DNA of 64,000 bases from Pseudoselenomonas ruminantium (lineage in GTDB: Bacteria; Bacillota; Negativicutes; Selenomonadales; Selenomonadaceae), in NCBI GenBank assembly GCA_902781305.1, contig CACZIV010000002.1, positions 1-64,000 on the forward strand. Direction: 5' to 3'. This document shows, in pieces, positions 50,194 to 58,553 of this stretch. Under the pieces are notes generated by a model that saw nothing but the letters and a program-made list of their open reading frames with translations, was not told the origin of the DNA and searched no databases. Position numbers and translations under genes: made by a program. Positions within the stretch are counted from its first letter, which is position 1. Each line of letters opens with the position of its first letter.

Positions 50194-52389
50194 TCATCTA
50201 GTTGAGTGATTTTTATTATATATATCTGCACAATATTCTCGTAATACATTTGTAATCCTATCGATATCTGCATTTGTAAATAAAATATCATCATCATATG
50301 AACTCTCAGCCTCATCTACAAAATAAGATAAATTCTGCTCTTGGTACAATTTTTTATATCGTCTACTTATCATTTTGATTAGATGAAAGGATTTTTTGAC
50401 ACTGTTATAGAAACCTAAATTACATATAATTTGCCAAGAAACTAGCTCCATTAACATATATCTAGAGACCATCATACATAAATAATTTGATTTATGGTTG
50501 CTGAATGATACAAATTTTCCTTTATCACCTTTATATGAATATTTGTACTCGAATTTCATTTTTCCTTTTCGTAGTAGTTCCTCCACTTGAACTAAAGCTA
50601 CCATTGTACTAAAATCAGCATATGAATCATTGGCTTGCTCCCATTTCTTCTTGGGATATAATTCAAGCAAAGTAGACCATATATCATAGTATCTATCTGC
50701 ATATCGATATATTTCTTGGCTACGTTTATCTATGTCTTTTGCTCCTATCACCATAGCTATATCATTAGCACGCTTGCGAAGATCTTTTTTAAAATCGAAA
50801 TTTTCAATGGAATAATTGCCATCGTCGATTTCTTGCTGCTTATCTAAAAGATACTTCACAGATTTAATGGGGAGTTTTGTGATGCACTTCGCAATGTTGT
50901 TATATATTAATATCGTATCTCTGATTATTCCTTCGTATTCATGCTTTGTTAATTTAAAATAAATGGATTCTAAAGGCCCTATATTTTCATTCGTATTAGT
51001 ATAGGTGTATTTGTTATAAAATTCCATAATCATACTGTGTATTGCATGCCTTTTTTCGTCTAATAAAGAGAATAGTATATCGTTCATATCTTGACTGGAT
51101 TTGAATGTTAATCCATCAAACTTAAAAATGTTCTTTATCCGTTCTATACTTTTTATGTAATTAAGGTATGGTAATGGAATGAGCTCGTCTATTTTTATTA
51201 TGGTGTTATGAATGTTGCTGTTTTGCAAACTGGATTTTAATAGAGCATTTTTGAAGTGAAATATCAATTTGCAATTTTGAGTATTGTTGGCAATTAAACC
51301 ACTGATGCTATTTTCGTAAGATGGATATTCGAGTAGATGGAAAATATTGCTTTTGTTTTTGCCGATAATAAGTCTTGAGTGTTCGTGTAGTATCAATTTT
51401 GCTAATATATAATCCTTTTTATATCGATGATTATTTAGTTCGATTTTGAATGTTTGTTTTGCGTTGAGAGTTGTATTCGCAATCTCTTTTCGCATTTGGT
51501 CTAGCAGCTTTTTTGTGTTTTTACTAATCTTATACTCATTTGCTTCACTAGCACAATAAGCATAAAAATCTTCATATATAGAGTTTTCAGTATCGATGAA
51601 AGTATCTTCGTTGCTATCATTAGGTAAGGATATATTCCCATCTTTATATATATATTTTTCTTCCTTGATGAATTTTCTCACTAGTAATTCCTTAGATAAT
51701 GTTGCATCTGTGTAATCATTAATACGAGGAGCTCTATATCTAGCTGGATTGATTAACGCGAGGAACTCAAATACAGGATTTTTTGCTTTGATGTTCTGTA
51801 ATCTTTGGTAATAATCAACGCTAACAAAACCTTCTGGATATAACAATAATATATGATCGGTAGGAAAATCTTTTTTATTTACTATATCTTTTTCCGTATA
51901 TCGCATATCATCTATGATTTTTGATAATCCTTTTTTTATTATATCGTGATATAGGTATTTAGGTAATACGTGTTCTAATGATTGGAATTTGTTTAAAATG
52001 ATTTCATAATAACTAATAAGAACCGTGATATTTCTTGATTTCCAGTTCTTCATTACAGGGTATATTGTGTTTAATGCGTGTATGGTGTCTTTGGGAGATT
52101 CTTTTAGCTTTAATGTGTTATAATAAATTTGAGTTATTACGTGGTCTTTTAAAGAGTCTTCACCAATTTTTACTAGTAGTTCCTTTATGCTTAAAAACAA
52201 TTTTTCGTTATATGATTCATTATCGACCTCAATACTATCTTTATAGTTTTCTTCAACATTAGATATCGCTTTGCTATAAAAACTTAACTGTTGAAGTTCT
52301 TCGCACATAGCAAAAACTTGTTCCTTAGTAAACATATTAGGAATCATCATTTCACTTGCTACGAGATTTGATGTTATAAACTGTCTCAT
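50194..52389 (-). CDS. Large AT-rich orphan protein, function unknown
   Basis: A 731-residue protein with strong Lys, Asn, Ile and Tyr bias and clearly lower GC than the surrounding element, which suggests separate acquisition. It is soluble and mostly helical. I see no Walker, HEPN, nuclease or protease motif by eye; notable segments are TDHILLLYPEGFVSVDYYQR (about 176) and the aromatic-rich C-terminus (about 600-690). AAGGAGTG lies 9 bases before ATG 52389. It is a single-gene cargo between replication genes and HTH regulators, the kind of position where defence genes sit. No function is claimed. Confidence 0.75.
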   Translation of the reverse strand: MRQFITSNLVASEMMIPNMFTKEQVFAMCEELQQLSFYSKAISNVEENYKDSIEVDNESYNEKLFLSIKELLVKIGEDSLKDHVITQIYYNTLKLKESPKDTIHALNTIYPVMKNWKSRNITVLISYYEIILNKFQSLEHVLPKYLYHDIIKKGLSKIIDDMRYTEKDIVNKKDFPTDHILLLYPEGFVSVDYYQRLQNIKAKNPVFEFLALINPARYRAPRINDYTDATLSKELLVRKFIKEEKYIYKDGNISLPNDSNEDTFIDTENSIYEDFYAYCASEANEYKISKNTKKLLDQMRKEIANTTLNAKQTFKIELNNHRYKKDYILAKLILHEHSRLIIGKNKSNIFHLLEYPSYENSISGLIANNTQNCKLIFHFKNALLKSSLQNSNIHNTIIKIDELIPLPYLNYIKSIERIKNIFKFDGLTFKSSQDMNDILFSLLDEKRHAIHSMIMEFYNKYTYTNTNENIGPLESIYFKLTKHEYEGIIRDTILIYNNIAKCITKLPIKSVKYLLDKQQEIDDGNYSIENFDFKKDLRKRANDIAMVIGAKDIDKRSQEIYRYADRYYDIWSTLLELYPKKKWEQANDSYADFSTMVALVQVEELLRKGKMKFEYKYSYKGDKGKFVSFSNHKSNYLCMMVSRYMLMELVSWQIICNLGFYNSVKKSFHLIKMISRRYKKLYQEQNLSYFVDEAESSYDDDILFTNADIDRITNVLREYCADIYNKNHSTR

Positions 52390-52717
52390 GTGGACACACT
52401 CCTTAATAAAACTGTAATTTTAAAATATATTACTTTATGCAGGATACCAATTGGTAATATCATTATGATTACAGTTGTTTTTCAAACAAATTAATTTTTT
52501 TGACACAGTCAGCACATTTGACACGAAACTATTCCTTATAGGTATTTATCGAACGTTTGAGCACTTATCTTAATAGCAGTCGCATAGAAAGTAAGAAGTG
52601 GCATTATGCCACTTCCTAAACATAGTATTATTATCGTTACAATATAATAGATTATATGCCTATATTTAACTAAGGCAACTGTAATTTCAGTTGATGGAGT
52701 AAACTAATTCGCTGCCT
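52390..52717. other. AT-rich intergenic region of the element
   Basis: It has two TTTGACAC direct repeats about 21 bases apart (near 52498 and 52519) and a GAAGTGGCAT-T-ATGCCACTTC hairpin (about 52595-52614) without a T-run. No ORF with a ribosome site is seen. It may hold operators or the element's replication origin. Confidence 0.35.
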
Positions 52718-52900
52718 TCACAATTTACTTTTATCTTTAATATACTGGCAGATACTTTCACGAGGTATTTTCCAAATCCGGCCTATCCGAAATCCTTTTA
52801 TCTGATTCGAGGCTAGCAAGCTGTATGCAGCATTACGGCCTATCATCAGCTCCTCGCAGAGCTCTTCTACGGTTACTAGGGATTCGCTGGTGTTTTCCAC
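52718..52900 (-). CDS. Excisionase-family helix-turn-helix protein
   Basis: A 60-residue protein with one winged helix-turn-helix: VTVEELCEELMIGRNAAYSLLASN followed by the wing FRIGRIWKIPRESICQYI, as in HTH_17/excisionase-type proteins. GTG 52900 follows GGAGGCGG. Such tiny DNA-binding proteins act as Xis or regulators on mobile elements. This is the second of two similar genes in tandem. Confidence 0.8.
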   Translation of the reverse strand: MENTSESLVTVEELCEELMIGRNAAYSLLASNQIKGFRIGRIWKIPRESICQYIKDKSKL

Positions 52901-52984
52901 GATTTTCCGCCTCCTAAATTTTGTATGATAAGATAATGATTATTGAAGCAAGGTTAATTAAGAAAAGGACTAGGGAAATCAGCA

Positions 52985-53185
52985 TCAATTCAAAGAAACA
53001 GTGTTGCTCATGCGAGTGGCAACATAATCTTTGATGCAGGATTCCGGTATGCGCCAAGGGTGCCCTTTAGCGTCCTTATAGGCCCCAAGAGCGTTGGTGT
53101 GGATTAGATGGTAGATGACATGGGTGCTGCAGGAAAGAACGCAGGCTGCTTCGGACACAGTTAGTATATTTTTTTCGATTTTCAT
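52985..53185 (-). CDS. Excisionase-family helix-turn-helix protein
   Basis: A 66-residue protein with LTVSEAACVLSCSTHVIYHLI as recognition helix and HPWRIPESCIKDYV as wing. It resembles the 52718 protein in layout but only weakly in sequence. ATG 53185 has AGAGGT upstream. It is divergent from the XRE regulator, and the pair probably helps control the element. Confidence 0.75.
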   Translation of the reverse strand: MKIEKNILTVSEAACVLSCSTHVIYHLIHTNALGAYKDAKGHPWRIPESCIKDYVATRMSNTVSLN

Positions 53186-53480
53186 AATAATAAATACCTC
53201 TTTTCATAGTTATTTATTATTATGTTAGTTTTATTAAGCTTAACTTTGATTATTGAGGTTGTAGACCGCATCGCACTGATGCGGTCTTTTGCGTGATGAA
53301 AAAATCTTATTGCTGGTTCATATACTATATATGTGTAAAATAGGGAGTTGTGCATATAAAATAAGTTGACTTAGCTTATTACTTTACCCACGGTAAATAA
53401 ACTAAACCCTGGGTGGCTGGACTTTTGTGTGTATATTTGCCACAATATTCTTAGTAATTGTAAACGGGAGGTGAGACATC
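53186..53480. promoter_or_regulatory. Divergent control region of the element
   Basis: It contains the palindromes ATAAG..CTTAT (53361-53379), TTTACC-CAC-GGTAAA (53383-53397) and ACCCTGGGT (about 53406-53414), close to the XRE gene start. They are candidate operators for that regulator. A TTGACT box at 53366 lacks a convincing -10 box. A plus-strand terminator lies at 53264-53290. Confidence 0.5.
53264..53290 (+). terminator. Isolated terminator in the divergent region
   Basis: GACCGCATC (53264-53272) pairs with GATGCGGTC (53278-53286) followed by TTTT. No plus-strand gene ends here, so it may end an unannotated RNA or insulate the regulator promoter. Confidence 0.6.
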
Positions 53481-53867
53481 TTGCAGGAACTGGAACAGAG
53501 CTATAGGACAATTGGCGATAATGTATATCGATTTCGCGTTTTACAGCACATGACGCAGGAAGAACTGGCAGAATCCTCTAACGTCAGTGGCCCATATATC
53601 AGCCAGATAGAAAGAGCAAATCTACATAAAGGAATTACCTGTACAGCTATGATTAACATTGCCAGAGCATTAGGTGTGCCAGTTTGTGTATTGATGTCAG
53701 AGAATCCTTGTCAGCATTATTTAGACTACCTAAGCAACGCAGCGTTACATAGACCGACGGATAAAAGACTGGAGAAACAGGAAGAGAGCTCTTCTTGTAA
53801 AACAGAATCGGCGGTCGAAAAAATACCTTTTGATAATTTGATTACAAAAGAAGAACCATCATTTTAA
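53481..53867 (+). CDS. XRE family transcriptional regulator
   Basis: A 128-residue protein. The N-terminal helix-turn-helix (about 10-65) reads NVYRFRVLQHMTQEELAES then GPYISQIERANLHKG. The C-terminal 60 residues are polar and probably disordered. It has no peptidase or kinase domain. TTG 53481 follows GGGAGGTGA. It is divergent from the excisionase-like genes and faces the accessory cluster, as expected for an element repressor. A terminator follows. Confidence 0.85.
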   Translation: MQELEQSYRTIGDNVYRFRVLQHMTQEELAESSNVSGPYISQIERANLHKGITCTAMINIARALGVPVCVLMSENPCQHYLDYLSNAALHRPTDKRLEKQEESSSCKTESAVEKIPFDNLITKEEPSF

Positions 53868-53872
53868 AATAT

Positions 53873-53909
53873 GCGATGCTGAGAATTCTGGTATCAACAT
53901 CGCTTTTTT
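53873..53909 (+). terminator. Terminator of the XRE gene
   Basis: GCGATG pairs with CATCGC and is followed by TTTTTT; inner partial pairing GAATTC adds stability. Confidence 0.7.
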
Positions 53910-53956
53910 GTCAAAATTAAATATCAGAAAATAATAAATATTAGGAGGGGCTATTG

Positions 53957-54109
53957 ATGGCAACAAAAAGAATCGAGTACATGTGCAGTCAATGTGGTAA
54001 AAAAGAAATTAGATTTGTATCGATGGGGAAACCACAGCCAGGAAAATGCCCACGGAAAGGAAATGGAAAGCCGCATTCGTGGACAGTAAATCGCAAATTT
54101 GATACGTGA
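53957..54109 (+). CDS. Small zinc-ribbon-like protein
   Basis: A 50-residue protein, MATKRIEYMCSQCGKKEIRF onward. CSQC and a later C in GKCPRKGNGKPHSW, together with His, could form a single zinc site. AGGAGGGG lies 6 bases before ATG 53957. It is followed by a terminator, so it is monocistronic. Such small ribbon proteins are common on mobile elements. Function is unknown. Confidence 0.7.
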   Translation: MATKRIEYMCSQCGKKEIRFVSMGKPQPGKCPRKGNGKPHSWTVNRKFDT

Positions 54110-54140
54110 TGGCGTTATTAAGGAGAAGAGCGCATAGATT

Positions 54141-54174
54141 AAGGCATAACAGGCTTTTGTCCGTTATGCCTTTT
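54141..54174 (+). terminator. Terminator after the small zinc-ribbon gene
   Basis: AAGGCATAAC pairs with GTTATGCC followed by TTTT. Confidence 0.75.
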
Positions 54175-54231
54175 GTGCATAGAGATAATTGCAATGATAT
54201 AAGGTAGTAAATAATTGAGGAGGTTAAGGCT

Positions 54232-55311
54232 ATGAATGTTAATTTAGAAGGTTTTGGTCAGCAAGAAAAAGAGGGTTTATTTTCCTTGACAAAAGATATG
54301 TTGGCATCTTGGTTGTCAAAGCCAGCAGAACAGACTACTGGGGAATGGCTGGTAGATAATATAGGGGAGTTTGTAGAAACAGGCGCTAGTGAAATTGCCA
54401 ATAGTATAATGTCTGACATTACCAGCTTTAATGATAACCTGAGACAAATAGATGAAGTATGTGCTGCAGGAAGGAGCAAGGAAGAATGGTTAAAAACCAG
54501 GTTGAATGAAGTGACAGTAGAGGGGGAACAGGCGCGTGGTGTATATCTTTCTGCAGTCAACGAAGCTTTGGCTATGGGGAATGCTTCGGTACATCAGGGA
54601 TTACATTCTGAAACAGGAACTATCAGTATTCAGGAGACACAAGGAAGAGTTGAAGGGAAAAAGGTCGATTGGAATAAATTTGCGCTAAAAGAATTGATGA
54701 ACAAGCTGGTAGAGCAGGTGGTGTTGGCTGGACTTGGTGGTGGTGCAGTGTCATCAACTATAGAACGGGTGAAAAATGATGGGAAATCGCTGGCAGAACA
54801 TATCAATATTTTTGAGGAAGCAACGGGCTCGGAAATAGATATAGGCTTAAAAGCGGTTGCAGCAGCTGCTTTGAAAGGGGCTTGCAATAAAGGCTGGATT
54901 CCATTTTTGACCAAGAAAACTCCTTTGTGTGTAATTAATACCATTGCCTGCTGGGGAATGGAAAGTGTACGGACGGCAGGCTGGGTTTACACAGGGAAAA
55001 TGAATGTTGCGCAGGCAGTGGAACGCATGGGACGCGTATCATCAGTAGCTATTGGAGATTTGTGTGTAAATGGTGTAGCATCGAAGTTCCTTATGGCTAT
55101 CCCTGTAATTGGCCCAGTGGTAGGTGTGGCAGTGAGTGAATCAATTACTCAGTCAGCTAATCAGAAAGTTAGTCAGATGATACATGAGGGCTTTAAGAAA
55201 ATACAGCCAAGAGTGACTGAATTTGCGGAAAGTGCTTATAATGCAGCTGGAAAAATTATGGAACGGGCCAAAGAGGCACTAAGACAAATGAAGGAAGCAT
55301 TAGCGATCTAA
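54232..55311 (+). CDS. Hydrophobic glycine-rich protein of the AAA+/Sel1 cluster
   Basis: A 359-residue protein of unknown family. Residues 1-150 are polar and helical. Hydrophobic, Gly/Ala-rich segments follow: VVLAGLGGGAVSS (about 163-175), GLKAVAAAALKGACNKG (about 204-220) and FLMAIPVIGPVVGVAVSESI (about 285-304), which could insert in a membrane or form a glycine-zipper-like assembly. The end is an amphipathic Lys/Glu helix. There is no signal peptide. AGGAGG precedes the ATG. It is first in a plus-strand cluster and a plausible effector, but that is inference. Confidence 0.75.
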   Translation: MNVNLEGFGQQEKEGLFSLTKDMLASWLSKPAEQTTGEWLVDNIGEFVETGASEIANSIMSDITSFNDNLRQIDEVCAAGRSKEEWLKTRLNEVTVEGEQARGVYLSAVNEALAMGNASVHQGLHSETGTISIQETQGRVEGKKVDWNKFALKELMNKLVEQVVLAGLGGGAVSSTIERVKNDGKSLAEHINIFEEATGSEIDIGLKAVAAAALKGACNKGWIPFLTKKTPLCVINTIACWGMESVRTAGWVYTGKMNVAQAVERMGRVSSVAIGDLCVNGVASKFLMAIPVIGPVVGVAVSESITQSANQKVSQMIHEGFKKIQPRVTEFAESAYNAAGKIMERAKEALRQMKEALAI

Positions 55312-55332
55312 AAAAGAGAAGGGATGGGACGT

Positions 55333-56472
55333 ATGGCAAGAAAATTTGCTTTGTACCTAAAGGATGGACATGAGGTTCGTAACAATATTGATGAGATAAC
55401 GGTGTATTTTGACTATGGCAAGATTATAGAATACTTTTATGATGGTCAATTGCAAAAATGGTTACGTGATCGTTATTATGAGAAAGAAGCTGAAGCGTTA
55501 GATCAAATTCATTATGATGATAAAAATTTTAAAGAAAAACTATGCGCCGTTTTCCAAGTGGATAGCAACACTGTTGGTCATGCTGCAAATATAAAAGATG
55601 AAAAAGTACAGAGGAAATTAGATTATATAAAGCAATACACTGCTGATGATGTGATATTGGGAAAGGTTGACAGTGTTGCAACTAATCAAGATGAATTAGT
55701 CGCAATGATAAATGAAGGTAAATCTGAAATTTATCTATGTGGCGATAAATTTGTTTTACCAATTATAGCTGAAAATATTAAATATATAGGTGTCGGTGAT
55801 GTTGTAGGCATAATAAAAAGTAATAAGAAGGTAGATTTTTCAGAAAGAAATATTCAGTTTGTAAATGTTCGTTTCGATGAGGAATATATGAAATTATGTA
55901 ATGAGAATATAAGGGAGGAAAAAGGAAATCAAGATGAAGACTTAGCTGATGTTATGGAAATGGCTGAAAATATGTTTTCTAAAGCTAAAGAAGTAAAGGG
56001 TAAAGATACTTTAAAATATCTGACGCTATTAAACGAAGCTGTTAAGTATGGTAGTCCTGAAGCTATGTTCGAGTTTGGTGAGTATTATGAATCAAAAGAA
56101 CATAATTACGTTAAAGCATTAGAATGGTATGAAAAGGCAGCTAAATCTGGTGAAACTACAGGTTTTGTTCGTAGGGGATGCATTTACTGGAAGAATAATA
56201 AGCTTTCAAAAGCTAAAGAATCATTTGTGGCAGCAGCGAATAAAGATAATCCTTCTGGAATGTATTGGTTAGGAAAGTATTTGTATGAAGTAGAATATAA
56301 TATGGAAAGGGCATGCTTTTGGTTTAATAAGGCAGCAGAATACGGTCATAGTGAAGCAAGGCAGGAATATAATAAAATAATAATTACAGGAGCTAAGAAT
56401 GTAGCAGATAATGTATCTAAAATTAATCCTGTTTTGGGAACAGCAGTAAAGGTGTTTTCTTGGTTTAAGTAA
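55333..56472 (+). CDS. Sel1-repeat protein with N-terminal helical domain
   Basis: A 379-residue protein. The N-terminal domain (about 15-65) contains EITVYFDYGKIIEYFYDGQ then LQKWLRDRYYEKEAEAL, a module I associate with diverse Firmicute proteins but cannot name. A beta-rich middle (about 100-180) follows. The C-terminal Sel1-like repeats (about 230-350; SPEAMFEFGEYYESKEHNY, ALEWYEKAAKSGE, ACFWFNKAAEYGHSEA) form a protein-binding solenoid. ATG 55333 is chosen over 55324 for spacing from GAGAAGGG. It is adjacent to the AAA+ gene and so could be its adaptor or substrate. AT-rich. Confidence 0.8.
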   Translation: MARKFALYLKDGHEVRNNIDEITVYFDYGKIIEYFYDGQLQKWLRDRYYEKEAEALDQIHYDDKNFKEKLCAVFQVDSNTVGHAANIKDEKVQRKLDYIKQYTADDVILGKVDSVATNQDELVAMINEGKSEIYLCGDKFVLPIIAENIKYIGVGDVVGIIKSNKKVDFSERNIQFVNVRFDEEYMKLCNENIREEKGNQDEDLADVMEMAENMFSKAKEVKGKDTLKYLTLLNEAVKYGSPEAMFEFGEYYESKEHNYVKALEWYEKAAKSGETTGFVRRGCIYWKNNKLSKAKESFVAAANKDNPSGMYWLGKYLYEVEYNMERACFWFNKAAEYGHSEARQEYNKIIITGAKNVADNVSKINPVLGTAVKVFSWFK

Positions 56473-56549
56473 AATATGAATATCAATGACTAATCGTTCT
56501 ATTATAAATATGAAATTGTATTAAATTGAAATTTGTTGGAGGCGATAGT

Positions 56550-58064
56550 ATGCATGCTCAGGAAGAAATAAAAAAAGAAATATCTCATTATATTGATGCT
56601 TGTATGCCCATAATTTATGTAGATACATTGGAAATTGGTATGTACCGTACGTTGGTAGAGGAAATTGCAAACGAAAAGCGTATGGATTATGCTAGCTGGA
56701 GCTTGTATGGTGGTATGCATATACCGGGGATTTCTATGCCAACGAATATGGGACGAGATTTACTGACAACGCTGGAAAATATCAGAGACGATTTAGAAAA
56801 TAAGTTGTTCATTATAGAAGATATTGGTAGTCAGTTGGAACGGCCGGAGGTTGTTTCGTATTTACGACATATTGCAGAGGATATTGTATCAGAGAAGTTG
56901 AATGACTGTAATATCATTATTCTATCTCCTTTGCAACGTATTCCCCGTGAGTTGGAACTTTATGTAACGCTGGTTAGCAGACATGCGATGGATAACGAGG
57001 GAATAAAAGAATGCATAATGGAATTCTGCAAAAAAAATACAAGACAAAAGCCTGAGGATTTTGTGGATGATTTTATGAAAACATTGGTGACTGCGTTGAG
57101 AGGTCTGACCAAAACAGAAATAGACAGCATACTTTCTTTGGTGGTGTCTAAACATGGTCGTCTGGATATGAGTGGTATGTCAATTATCCGCAAAGAAAAA
57201 CAGCAGATGATAAAAAAATCCGGCATATTGGAAATGATAAATGTCAAAGAAACATTAGATGATATTGGTGGATTGGAGCGTCTTAAAGGCTGGCTGAAAA
57301 AGAAGGCGGCTGTTTATAGCCAATATTATGAGGCAGAACAATGGGGCGTGGATATTCCGAAAGGTGTCCTTATTGCTGGTATGCCGGGATGTGGCAAGTC
57401 TTTGGCTGCCAAGGCGGCATCTGCTACATTTGGTTTGCCGCTCTTGCGTATGGATATGGGAAGACTGATGGGGAAATATGTAGGGGAGTCTGAAGGTAAT
57501 ATGCGGAGAGCGATTGAGCTTACAGAGGCTAGTGCTCCTTGCATTCTTTGGATAGATGAATTGGAGAAAGCTTTTGCCGGTATTCAGTCAGGGGGGAGCG
57601 GCTCAGAAGTAGCAACCCGTCTGTTCGGTAATTTCCTTACATGGATGCAGGAAAAGGATAGTATGGCCTTTGTGGTAGCGACTGCGAATGATATTTCTAA
57701 ACTGCCACCGGAACTTATGCGCAAAGGTCGTTTTGATGAAATCTTTTATGTGGATATGCCGAAAGCTGAAGAACGTAAAAAGATATTGGAAATTCATATT
57801 AAGAAGCGTCGGAAAGATGATTTATCACAAATTGATTTACAGCAGGTGGTACGTGAAACGGATGGCTTCTGTGGTGCTGACATTGAGGGCGTTGTGCGTG
57901 ATGCCATTGAAGAAGCTTTTGTAGCGAAAAAAGACCATTTGGATACGGCAGAACTGCTCGCCGCCATCAAGCGCACGCATCCCATATCAGAAACGATGAA
58001 GGATTCTTTGCAGGCCATGAAAAGCACTTACAAGGACAAGAAGTTTGCTAATGCATCGGCATAG
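56550..58064 (+). CDS. Ycf46-like AAA+ ATPase
   Basis: A 504-residue protein. The N-terminal about 190 residues match Ycf46-type AAA proteins in pattern ([55 protein letters not shown]). The AAA+ core has Walker A GMPGCGKS (about 276-283), Walker [12 protein letters not shown] (about 331-341), sensor 1 VATAND (about 375) and arginine-finger region KGRFDE (about 390). There is no HExxH, so it is not an FtsH protease. ATG 56550 follows TTGGAGG. It probably remodels or disassembles a protein complex, with the flanking Sel1 proteins as likely partners. Confidence 0.85.
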   Translation: MHAQEEIKKEISHYIDACMPIIYVDTLEIGMYRTLVEEIANEKRMDYASWSLYGGMHIPGISMPTNMGRDLLTTLENIRDDLENKLFIIEDIGSQLERPEVVSYLRHIAEDIVSEKLNDCNIIILSPLQRIPRELELYVTLVSRHAMDNEGIKECIMEFCKKNTRQKPEDFVDDFMKTLVTALRGLTKTEIDSILSLVVSKHGRLDMSGMSIIRKEKQQMIKKSGILEMINVKETLDDIGGLERLKGWLKKKAAVYSQYYEAEQWGVDIPKGVLIAGMPGCGKSLAAKAASATFGLPLLRMDMGRLMGKYVGESEGNMRRAIELTEASAPCILWIDELEKAFAGIQSGGSGSEVATRLFGNFLTWMQEKDSMAFVVATANDISKLPPELMRKGRFDEIFYVDMPKAEERKKILEIHIKKRRKDDLSQIDLQQVVRETDGFCGADIEGVVRDAIEEAFVAKKDHLDTAELLAAIKRTHPISETMKDSLQAMKSTYKDKKFANASA

Positions 58065-58098
58065 GAGGAAAGGAAAATGGGATTTAACATCGCTGGAA

Positions 58099-58533
58099 AT
58101 GAATGATTTTGCGAGCATGCCAGTATTGTGTGCCGGAGAACACATTGAAAAGGATGCTGCTATGGAAGAAGATACTTGTGATAGTTATGGAGATATGATT
58201 ACACAAGCTGAAATAGATGCGTTGTTAGATGGAAGGATTAAGGATGATAGGGAGGTGATTTTCTCAATCGATTATAAAAAATGGCATTGGTTAAAAATGA
58301 TTGTATCATGGATGATAGAAAAAAGAAGCGAAGAGATTGCGGCAAAGCACCTTATCAATTATTCAATAAATAAATCTGCTATATGGTTAGATGATTTAAC
58401 GCGCATTATAAGATGTGATTTTAATGATTTACCAAGTGATATACTGGAAATGATATTGGATAATGGTTATACGCGTGAGGTGTACGATATAATTGTGAAG
58501 GAATATGTAGTTCGTAAATATGTTAGCTTATGA
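58099..58533 (+). CDS. Small protein with FliM/FliY-like EIDALL motif
   Basis: A 144-residue protein from ATG 58099. Residues about 34-44 read MITQAEIDALLDG, close to the N-terminal SQxEIDALL peptide of FliM/FliY that binds phospho-CheY. The rest (WHWLKMIVSWMIEKRSEEIA and FNDLPSDILEMILDNG) is helical. The start is uncertain: the good ribosome site AGGAGGAAAGG serves ATG 58077, which encodes only MGFNIAGNE before a stop at 58106, in another frame and overlapping this gene. Either a leader peptide or a frameshift near the start is possible. Function is unknown. Confidence 0.6.
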   Translation: MNDFASMPVLCAGEHIEKDAAMEEDTCDSYGDMITQAEIDALLDGRIKDDREVIFSIDYKKWHWLKMIVSWMIEKRSEEIAAKHLINYSINKSAIWLDDLTRIIRCDFNDLPSDILEMILDNGYTREVYDIIVKEYVVRKYVSL

Positions 58534-58553
58534 ATTGTAAAGGGGATGGAGAT

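Noticed and set aside
56550-58064. FtsH-type zinc metalloprotease
   Set aside because: The AAA+ core resembles FtsH, but there is no membrane segment and no HExxH protease domain.
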